The translations under genes were made by a program, and so were the position numbers. The notes beneath the pieces are model-generated. The model did not search any database. It was not told where the DNA came from and was given only the letters and a program-made list of their open reading frames with translations. From contig PFVN01000020.1 of NCBI GenBank assembly GCA_002790635.1, forward strand, positions 1 through 5,423: a stretch of 5,423 bases of DNA. Direction: 5' to 3'. Positions 1-4,087 of the stretch are shown one piece after another. The number at the start of each line of letters is the position of its first letter. The stretch's first letter is position 1. The DNA comes from Candidatus Moranbacteria bacterium CG_4_9_14_3_um_filter_42_9. GTDB lineage: Bacteria > Patescibacteriota > Minisyncoccia > Moranbacterales > UBA2206.

Positions 1-134
1 TTGGAACTTTCAAGGTTTCCAAGCGCGCGGCCAGAGAAGGTATCAATCCGCAAACAAAGGAAAAAATTCAGATTCCGGCAATGACAGTTCCTAAATTTAC
101 CGCTGGGAAAGCTTTGAAAGAAGCGGTTAGGTAA
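1..134 (+). CDS. HU family DNA-binding protein, C-terminal part (5' end outside window)
   Basis: Reading from base 3 gives 43 residues ([19 protein letters not shown]... ending KALKEAVR) and a TAA stop at 132-134. This is the classic C-terminal half of the HU/IHF fold. It has the beta-arm with the R-x-G-x-NP-x-T tip, where the proline intercalates into DNA, followed by the I-P-x-x-x-x-P-x-F-x-x-G-K-x-L-K-x-A-V signature of the last strand and helix. HU is a small (about 90 residues) dimeric nucleoid protein that bends DNA without strong sequence preference. Roughly half of it is missing because the window begins inside the gene. It is followed by a hairpin cluster and a terminator, so it probably ends its transcription unit. 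Bacterial HU cannot be separated from an IHF-like paralogue on this fragment, but the PAMTVPKF stretch favours HU. Confidence 0.93.
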   Translation, partial: GTFKVSKRAAREGINPQTKEKIQIPAMTVPKFTAGKALKEAVR

Positions 135-143
135 TTTCTTTTT

Positions 144-191
144 CAGCCAGAGGCTGATCCGCCTAGGGCGGAAAATCTGCTAGCGCTAGCA
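144..191. repeat. cluster of three short palindromes downstream of the HU gene
   Basis: Three palindromes lie side by side: CAGCC-AGA-GGCTG (144-156), TCCGCC-TAG-GGCGGA (158-172) and the perfect 14-bp palindrome TGCTAGCGCTAGCA (178-191). They are followed by the separate terminator hairpin at 208-239. Such GC-rich mini-hairpins in gaps are typical of REP-like repeats. In the transcript they could protect the 3' end of the HU mRNA, but that role is inference. Copy number elsewhere in the genome cannot be seen here. Confidence 0.6.
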
Positions 192-207
192 AGTTTTAAG
201 AGATAGT

Positions 208-240
208 AATAAAACCCCGGTTAATCCGAGGGTTTTATTT
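208..240. terminator. bidirectional intrinsic terminator between HU gene and tRNA operon
   Basis: The 10-bp stem AATAAAACCC/GGGTTTTATT is extended by CGG/CCG across a single bulged A, with loop TTAAT. The plus strand ends in GGGTTTTATTTT. On the minus strand the same stem ends in GGGGTTTTATT. The element therefore has an A-tract on one side and a T-tract on the other, as expected when one hairpin ends two converging units: the HU gene from the left and the minus-strand tRNA genes from the right. Confidence 0.85.
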
Positions 241-252
241 TGGAAGTTTTTC

Positions 253-326
253 TGGAGCGGGTGAGGGGAATCGGACCCCTGGCTTCAGCTTGGAAAGCTG
301 AGGTATTACCATTATACGACACCCGC
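253..326 (-). tRNA. tRNA-Gly (anticodon UCC), CCA encoded
   Basis: On the minus strand the acceptor stem GCGGGTG (326-320) pairs with CACCCGC (263-257), followed by discriminator U73 and an encoded CCA (255-253). The D stem is GTAT/ATAC with the conserved GG in the loop. The anticodon stem is TCAGC/GCTGA around loop TTTCCAA, giving anticodon UCC (Gly). The T stem is AGGGG/CCCCT. The T loop is TCCGATT, so position 55 is C instead of the near-universal U. U73 fits bacterial tRNA-Gly. It is transcribed after tRNA-Pro from the same promoter, and is the only one of the three tRNAs here with CCA in the DNA. Confidence 0.95.
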
Positions 327-335
327 ATTTTAAAA

Positions 336-392
336 ATTTTCAATTTACAAATTCCAATTTTCAATCAAATTCTAATTTATAAATTTGAAAAT
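336..392. repeat. AT-rich imperfect inverted repeat between two tRNA genes
   Basis: The left arm ATTTTCAATTTACAAATT (336-353) is the reverse complement of AATTTATAAATTTGAAAAT (374-392) except for one substitution and one extra T. The loop of about 20 bases is itself rich in CAATTTTCAAT-like words. The element fills most of the 74-bp spacer of the tRNA-Pro/tRNA-Gly transcript. It may be a degenerate miniature repeat or a spacer hairpin used in processing; neither can be shown here. Confidence 0.5.
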
Positions 393-400
393 GTCCAATG

Positions 401-471
401 TCGGGGCGCCGAGATTCGAACTCGGACTACTTGGTCCCAAACCAAGCGCGCTACCATTACACAACGCCCCG
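401..471 (-). tRNA. tRNA-Pro (anticodon UGG)
   Basis: On the minus strand the acceptor stem CGGGGCG (471-465) pairs with CGCCCCG (408-402), with discriminator A73 at 401. The C1-G72 pair plus A73 is the usual bacterial tRNA-Pro identity set. The D arm is GTGT-AATGGTA-GCGC. The anticodon stem CTTGG/CCAAG closes loop TTTGGGA with anticodon UGG. The T arm CCGAG-TTCGAAT-CTCGG is canonical. The bases after A73 are CAT, so CCA must be added by nucleotidyltransferase. It is the first gene of a two-tRNA unit. Confidence 0.95.
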
Positions 472-488
472 TCTCTGAATGTTAATGA

Positions 489-517
489 ATAATATCTTTA
501 TGCAAGGCCAAAGTCAA
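489..517 (-). promoter_or_regulatory. sigma70-like promoter of the tRNA-Pro/tRNA-Gly operon
   Basis: On the minus strand a TTGACT -35 (517-512), a 17-bp spacer and a TATTAT -10 (494-489) lie just upstream of tRNA-Pro. A start about 7 bases beyond the -10 would leave a leader of roughly 10 nt before the mature tRNA 5' end at 471. It overlaps none of the opposing promoter, so both can fire. Confidence 0.8.
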
Positions 518-524
518 TAGTTTC

Positions 525-552
525 TTGATTTTTCATTCTAAATTGCTATGCT
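525..552 (+). promoter_or_regulatory. sigma70-like extended -10 promoter of tRNA-Gly(CCC)
   Basis: TTGATT (525-530), a 16-bp spacer and TATGCT (547-552), preceded by TGC (544-546) as an extended -10 element. A start near 559 would give a leader of about 9 nt before the mature tRNA at 568. It points away from the minus-strand tRNA promoter. Confidence 0.7.
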
Positions 553-567
553 TTAATTATCCTATAG

Positions 568-638
568 GCGGGTATGGTTCAGTGGTAGAACACGACCTTC
601 CCAAGGTTGAGATACGGGTTCGATTCCCGTTACCCGCT
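568..638 (+). tRNA. tRNA-Gly (anticodon CCC)
   Basis: Acceptor stem GCGGGTA (568-574) pairs with TACCCGC (631-637), discriminator U73 at 638. The D arm is GTTC-AGTGGTA-GAAC. The anticodon stem CGACC/GGTTG closes loop TTCCCAA with anticodon CCC. The T arm ACGGG-TTCGATT-CCCGT is canonical, unlike the neighbouring tRNA-Gly(UCC). The next bases are CAG, so CCA is not encoded. It is a single-gene unit with its own promoter and terminator. Gly(CCC) reads GGG and is partly redundant with the UCC tRNA across the gap. Confidence 0.95.
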
Positions 639-645
639 CAGCAAA

Positions 646-677
646 AAGAAAGTCCCTTTTGGGATTTTTTTAATTTT
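646..677 (+). terminator. intrinsic terminator of tRNA-Gly(CCC)
   Basis: Stem AAAGTCCC (649-656) and GGGATTTT (661-668) with one G-U pair and a TTTT loop, followed by a run of T's interrupted by AA. It lies just after the tRNA 3' end and separates it from the TraX-family gene. Confidence 0.8.
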
Positions 678-687
678 TCTTCCGATA

Positions 688-696
688 TGTTATTCT
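688..696 (+). promoter_or_regulatory. possible extended -10 promoter very close to the TraX-family start
   Basis: TGT-TATTCT (688-696) matches the TGn-extended -10 pattern, 10 bases before the ATG at 707. No good -35 is seen at the right distance. If used, transcription would start at about 703-707, giving a leaderless or nearly leaderless mRNA. This agrees with the absence of a Shine-Dalgarno site. The assignment is tentative. Confidence 0.35.
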
Positions 697-706
697 TGAT
701 TTAAGC

Positions 707-1369
707 ATGATAAGCGAAAACAAAAAAAACGATAGCGTAAATACCCGGGATGACGCGCTGAAAATCATAGGAGTCATCACGATGGTTATTGATCATGTTG
801 GAGTTATTTTGTATCCCGACGTGATAATTCTAAGAATCATCGGACGGTTGGCCTTTCCCATCTTTGCTTATTATCTGACGCAAGGCTATATCCATACTTC
901 CAATTTCAAAAAATACGCTCTAAGGCTATTTATTTTTGCGGCGCTTACTCAAGCACCCTATTTCATCGTAACTCAGTTAAAAACACTCAACATTTTATTT
1001 ACCTTGCTTTTTGGCTTGCTGGCTATCCACGCTTATGAGAAAAGAAAATATCCATTGCTCGGACTGATCGTCTCGCTTTCAGTCATTGTCCCCATAGATT
1101 ATTCCGTATATGGAGTGTTAACTGCTTTGGCGTTCTATATCTTCCAAAAAAAGGAACTTGTTTTGCGGGCGCAAGCCGCAGTGAATATTCTGGGTTATTT
1201 TTTGTTGAGCCCCTTACAAGTGTTTGCTTTTTTTGGTTCCGCGCTAGCTTTATATTATCCGAAAAGCTTGCCAAAAATCCAGATCAATAAATATTTTTTC
1301 TACTTTTTTTATCCGGTTCATCTGATTATAATTTACGGTATTAGTCGGTTGTCTCATTTTGCAAAATAA
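707..1369 (+). CDS. TraX-family integral membrane protein
   Basis: A 220-residue, very hydrophobic protein with about six or seven membrane spans. It carries the hallmarks of the TraX family (named for F-plasmid TraX, which N-acetylates pilin). Near residues 18-32 is the L-K-I-I-G-x-x-x-M-V-I-D-H-V-G block with its conserved D-H. Near residues 42-66 is the R-x-I-G-R-L-A-F-P-I-F-A-Y block followed by G-Y-x-H-T. The length matches chromosomal TraX relatives. These are widespread outside conjugative plasmids, where they are thought to act as membrane acyltransferases; the substrate here is unknown. No transfer genes are nearby, so a pilin role is not supported. It ends one base before the next gene's ATG, so the two are probably co-transcribed, and the amidase partner points to the envelope. 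The start has no Shine-Dalgarno site. Confidence 0.85.
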   Translation: MISENKKNDSVNTRDDALKIIGVITMVIDHVGVILYPDVIILRIIGRLAFPIFAYYLTQGYIHTSNFKKYALRLFIFAALTQAPYFIVTQLKTLNILFTLLFGLLAIHAYEKRKYPLLGLIVSLSVIVPIDYSVYGVLTALAFYIFQKKELVLRAQAAVNILGYFLLSPLQVFAFFGSALALYYPKSLPKIQINKYFFYFFYPVHLIIIYGISRLSHFAK

Positions 1370-1370
1370 A

Positions 1371-2141
1371 ATGAAAAAATATCTGAACTGCAAAATCCTA
1401 ACCATATCAATAGCATTGTTAATCTTTGCGGTCGGAATTTTTTGGCCGCAGTTATTTTTCGGAAAAGGAAAAAACAAAATAACAATAGAAAATAGTTATC
1501 AAGCAGACGATATCTCGTCTGACAGCCAGATGGAAAGTCCGCAAGAAGAGGTCGTTCGCGAGCCGGAAAAAATTAAGGAAAAAGTGGAAAGTGAAACAAG
1601 AAAAAAACCTGCAACTGTCGAACCGGGAAAGAGCGTCAACAGCGGCCAAGAAGCGGAAGAATCAGCCGGTGAAAAAAACTCTCTTAAGATAATTGACAAG
1701 CTGGTTGGTTGGGGATTTGAAAAATCTTCCGGACGGAATGTCGATACGATAATCATCCATTCATCCTACGATGCTATCGGCGACGATCCTTTCAAGGTGG
1801 ACGGACTGGTCAGTGAATATAAAAGCTATGGCGTTGCACCTCATTATTTGATTGACCGAGGAGGATCAGTCTATCGCCTAGTGGAAGATAAAAATGTTGC
1901 CTATCATGCCGGCGAAAGCCGGACGCCGGATGGACGCAGCGGAGTCAATGGTTTTTCTATCGGCATAGAGCTGATGAACACGCAAAAAGGAAATTTTACC
2001 CCGAGCCAATACGTATCAATCAATAGGCTTATCAACTATTTAAAAGGAAAATATAAAATTAAATATGTTTTGGGGCACAATCAAGTCGCTCCTGGCCGCA
2101 AAGACGATCCCTGGAACTTTGATTGGAATAAACTGGACTAA
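1371..2141 (+). CDS. membrane-anchored N-acetylmuramoyl-L-alanine amidase (Amidase_2 / AmpD-PGRP fold)
   Basis: Predicted zinc hydrolase that cuts the bond between MurNAc and L-alanine in peptidoglycan. The 256-residue chain has an N-terminal hydrophobic anchor (about residues 8-29), a charged, low-complexity Glu/Lys/Ser linker (about 36-105) and a C-terminal amidase domain (about 106-256). Zinc ligands are seen as H130 in D-T-I-I-I-H-S-S, H236 in V-L-G-H-N and D246 in G-R-K-D-D-P. The 10-residue gap between the last two matches AmpD H154/D164. E200 in I-G-I-E-L matches the catalytic glutamate of AmpD. H158-Y and H179 fit the substrate-groove region. The anchor and linker place it outside the membrane, facing the wall. 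A TTG three codons upstream (1359) would overlap the previous gene by 11 bp; ATG 1371 is preferred. No terminator is obvious after it. Confidence 0.9.
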   Translation: MKKYLNCKILTISIALLIFAVGIFWPQLFFGKGKNKITIENSYQADDISSDSQMESPQEEVVREPEKIKEKVESETRKKPATVEPGKSVNSGQEAEESAGEKNSLKIIDKLVGWGFEKSSGRNVDTIIIHSSYDAIGDDPFKVDGLVSEYKSYGVAPHYLIDRGGSVYRLVEDKNVAYHAGESRTPDGRSGVNGFSIGIELMNTQKGNFTPSQYVSINRLINYLKGKYKIKYVLGHNQVAPGRKDDPWNFDWNKLD

Positions 2142-2224
2142 GCTGCGCTATAGACGGAAAAAAGTTAGAAGAAGGCTTTGCAAAATCTAATTATAGGCAG
2201 AGCAAAATTATGCCCGACCGGCGC
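2142..2224. other. gap after the amidase gene with no clear terminator
   Basis: This stretch holds two near-copies of GCAAAAT(CTA)ATTAT and a weak GGCA/TGCC pairing but no hairpin followed by a T-run. No gene or RNA is recognised. Read-through from the TraX-amidase unit into the next operon therefore remains possible, on top of the dedicated promoter that follows. Confidence 0.4.
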
Positions 2225-2253
2225 TCGACAAGGAAATAGGCAAATGGTAGAAT
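2225..2253 (+). promoter_or_regulatory. sigma70-like promoter of the ApbE/cytochrome operon
   Basis: TCGACA (2225-2230, one mismatch to TTGACA), a 17-bp spacer and TAGAAT (2248-2253, one mismatch to TATAAT), with TGG directly before it as an extended -10. The predicted start at about 2260 leaves an untranslated leader of about 24 nt before ATG 2284. It is the best protein-gene promoter in the window, and no further promoter or terminator is seen up to 5258. Confidence 0.75.
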
Positions 2254-2283
2254 ATGCGGCAGTTAAAAATCATAAAATAAAAC

Positions 2284-2646
2284 ATGGCTATGCAAAACAA
2301 ATTTGAAAAAGTTCTAATCAGCTTATCCAGTTTTCTGGTAGGCATAATCCTGATTCTCGGCATAAAAATTGAAGACACGAACAAAAAATTAGCTAGCATC
2401 AAAAATGATTTGGAGTCGGGAGCTCTGGATAATAATCTGGACAATCAAGATATGGTCAGTGCCACGCGGGAAAAAATATTAAATGAAGTGGCTAACTCTC
2501 CGGTCTCCGATGTTAATCAAAAAGTGACCACGCAAACGGTTATTCCTGGCAAAATGGTGAAAGAAGTGGTGCCCGTGACGACTAAAGTTAGTTCTAGCTC
2601 TTCCAAATCCAGTTCTTCTTCCAGCAAGACAACCAAGTCATCATAA
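2284..2646 (+). CDS. small single-pass membrane protein with Ser/Lys-rich tail, function unknown
   Basis: I do not recognise this 120-residue protein. A membrane segment (about residues 9-29) is followed by a short polar helix with heptad-like spacing (about 30-48). Next comes an Asp/Asn-rich turn, then a Val/Thr-rich stretch likely to form beta strands (80-102), and a tail of 11 Ser in 14 residues mixed with Lys (103-120). The tail uses AGT, TCT, AGC and TCC in mixed order, so it is kept as protein sequence and is not a slipped DNA repeat. The N-terminus has few positive charges, so topology is uncertain. A second ATG at 2290 is possible. It is the first gene of the operon, 15 bp before the secreted calcium-binding protein. 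A degenerate V-S-A-T near residue 58 does not amount to the S-G-A-T flavinylation motif. Confidence 0.75.
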   Translation: MAMQNKFEKVLISLSSFLVGIILILGIKIEDTNKKLASIKNDLESGALDNNLDNQDMVSATREKILNEVANSPVSDVNQKVTTQTVIPGKMVKEVVPVTTKVSSSSSKSSSSSSKTTKSS

Positions 2647-2661
2647 GTTAAAGTAACAAGT

Positions 2662-3054
2662 ATGATAAGTACAAAAATCAAAAAAATATTTGCGCTGGTA
2701 GTCATGGCGATTATGCTCTCCATAGGCAGTCTACCAATTTCGAACCCCCTGCACCCAAAAACGGCATTTGCTGAAGATGAAGATGATGAAAAAGACGATG
2801 ATAAAAAACAAGCCACAGTAAAAGTAATCGATACCAATCCAGCCAATAACATAACGCAAAAAACCGAATACGTGACGGTGTATAAAAAACTCAGCGATGC
2901 GGTTTCAACGACAACTGATACGATTACTCGACACGATTCGGATGGCGATGGTCTTTATGATGATGAAGATCCGCATCCGACCATCAATGAGTATTTTATT
3001 GTCAAAGATGATAATTTAAACGGAATTGATGACCGGTATGAGTCACAAGCTTAA
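2662..3054 (+). CDS. secreted protein with two EF-hand-like calcium loops
   Basis: A 130-residue protein with a signal peptide: Lys at residues 5-8, a hydrophobic core about 9-28, and a likely cleavage after A-F-A at about residue 37. The mature part opens with an acidic Asp/Glu/Lys run (38-49) and a short Thr/Val region. It ends with two calcium-binding loops. Loop one is D92-S-D94-G-D96-G-x-x-D100-x-x-D103. Loop two is D116-x-N118-x-N120-G-x-x-D124-x-x-E127. Both follow the 1-3-5-6-9-12 ligand pattern of EF-hand, dockerin and thrombospondin type 3 loops and lie 24 residues apart. The cytochrome-domain protein downstream carries the same paired arrangement. Its 3' end overlaps the start of the ApbE gene, which suggests translational coupling. 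No enzyme domain is seen, so a structural or adaptor role is inferred. No Shine-Dalgarno site. Confidence 0.8.
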   Translation: MISTKIKKIFALVVMAIMLSIGSLPISNPLHPKTAFAEDEDDEKDDDKKQATVKVIDTNPANNITQKTEYVTVYKKLSDAVSTTTDTITRHDSDGDGLYDDEDPHPTINEYFIVKDDNLNGIDDRYESQA

Positions 3055-3988
3055 ACTGATTTCGGAGAAATTTTGGGCCATGGGAACTAACATTTCAATT
3101 GATGTTGTTTCGGATGGAAATATTTCTGACAAAAAAATCAAAGAAGCAATAGCGGCGGCTAAAGCGGTTTTTGAAAAATATGAACAGATTTTCAGCCGCT
3201 TCAGAGCGGACAGCGAACTTGCTAGATTGAATAAAAGTATCGGAAAAAGAACAAAAGTTTCCGCGGAAATGCTCAAGGTTTTGGAATTGTGTGTTTCTCA
3301 GCACAATGCTTCAGAAGGTTATTTTGAACCGCGGATAATAGAAGCTTTAGAAAATATAGGTTATGACAAAGATTTTCGCAGTAGCGATTTTAATGGCGGC
3401 AGCCTGGACAAACCTCTTCTGAAAAAAATAGATGATAAATTGGAAAATAATCTTCGGATAAATCCGGAAGACAAGACTATTTTTTTAAAACGGCGAATCG
3501 ATACGACTGGCATTGTAAAAGGTTACGCAGTGGATAGAGCGGCGGAGGATCTTCAGCGGTATAATTTGAAAAATTTCATAGTTGACGCGGGAGGCGATAT
3601 GTATATTGAAGGACATGACAGCGAAAAGGAAGAATGGCGAATCGCAGTTGAGGGTGTTCCGGAAAATCGGCTTATGCTAAAATTAAGCCACGCGGGAATT
3701 GCCACCTCCGGCATCAGCCGTAAACACTGGCGGCGAGGCGTCAAAAAATTTCATCATCTGATCAATCCCAAGGATCCGGAAAATTTCTGCCAAGAGTTTA
3801 AAACCGTTACAGTGCTGGCAGAAAAAACCGCCGACGCGGATGCTCTCGCCAAAACATTGTTTTTGATGGGACGAGAAAAAGGGCGGAAATTTTCCGAAAA
3901 AAATAAAATAAAAGTTTTATTTTTAGACTGTCGAGGGAATGTTTATTTATCGGAGAGGATAAAAGAAAATATAATATTGTCATCCTGA
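3038..3988 (+). CDS. apbE: ApbE-like FAD:protein FMN transferase
   Basis: Predicted to transfer FMN from FAD onto a Ser/Thr of a partner protein, using Mg2+. The 316 residues contain the ApbE blocks in order: F-W-A-M-G-T (12-17), S-R-F-R-x-D-S-E-L-x-R-L-N (53-65), D155-T-T-G-x-V-K-G-Y-A-V-D166, D-A-G-G-D (183-187), A-T-S-G (222-225), H-H-L-I-N-P (239-244) and A-D-A-D-A-L-A-K (265-272). Length fits the family. Most ApbE proteins are lipoproteins or have a signal peptide; this one has neither, so it may act in the cytoplasm unless its true start lies elsewhere. K272 stands where many relatives have the metal-binding Thr of D-A-L-A-T. ATG 3029 is an alternative start three codons upstream. The start overlaps the previous gene. 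The last three codons and the stop lie inside a repeat element. Confidence 0.9.
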   Translation: MSHKLKLISEKFWAMGTNISIDVVSDGNISDKKIKEAIAAAKAVFEKYEQIFSRFRADSELARLNKSIGKRTKVSAEMLKVLELCVSQHNASEGYFEPRIIEALENIGYDKDFRSSDFNGGSLDKPLLKKIDDKLENNLRINPEDKTIFLKRRIDTTGIVKGYAVDRAAEDLQRYNLKNFIVDAGGDMYIEGHDSEKEEWRIAVEGVPENRLMLKLSHAGIATSGISRKHWRRGVKKFHHLINPKDPENFCQEFKTVTVLAEKTADADALAKTLFLMGREKGRKFSEKNKIKVLFLDCRGNVYLSERIKENIILSS

Positions 3989-4083
3989 GTGAAGTCCCGA
4001 GTATTCGGGACGGAGTCGAAGGATCTAATGCGAGTAGATTCCCTGCCTATCGGCAGGCAGGCGCGACTACGATTGGAATGACA
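3978..4083. repeat. 106-bp compound palindromic element (MITE/REP-like) between the ApbE and cytochrome genes
   Basis: The ends are inverted: TGTCATCC (3978-3985) against GGAATGACA (4075-4083). Inside are three further stems: TCCCGA-GTAT-TCGGGA (3995-4010), GGATCTA against TAGATTCC with one bulge (4021-4042), and CCTGCC-TATC-GGCAGG (4042-4057). AGTCG (4014-4018) also pairs with CGACT (4064-4068), so the whole can fold as nested hairpins. Its left end reads as the last codons and TGA stop of the ApbE gene. Its right end lies 4 bp before the next ATG. The TCATCCTGAG...GTCGAAGGATCT wording resembles dispersed repeats common in several bacterial phyla. No transposase is present. Confidence 0.75.
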
Positions 4084-4087
4084 TAAA

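Noticed and set aside
240..485. Open frame of 81 codons on the plus strand across the tRNA region
   Set aside because: It runs antisense through two well-folded tRNA genes and the spacer between them; the frame is accidental.
1359..1370. TTG start for the amidase, overlapping the TraX-family gene
   Set aside because: It adds only four residues before a normal ATG that is placed one base after the previous stop.
1371..1400. Lipoprotein signal in the amidase (Cys at residue 7)
   Set aside because: The Cys comes before the hydrophobic stretch, so it cannot be a lipobox cysteine.
2208..2444. Minus-strand open frame over the operon promoter and first gene
   Set aside because: It overlaps a good promoter and a plausible membrane protein, and its product has no recognisable features.
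2430..2490. FMN attachment motif in the Ser-tailed protein (V-S-A-T near residue 58)
   Set aside because: The conserved Gly and the following residues of the S-G-A-T-x-T/S motif are missing, and no FMN-binding domain surrounds it.
3026..3037. Longer ApbE start using ATT at 3026 or ATG at 3029
   Set aside because: ATT is very rare as a start. ATG 3029 is possible, but homology to ApbE begins after residue 3038's ATG, and the extra residues give no signal peptide.
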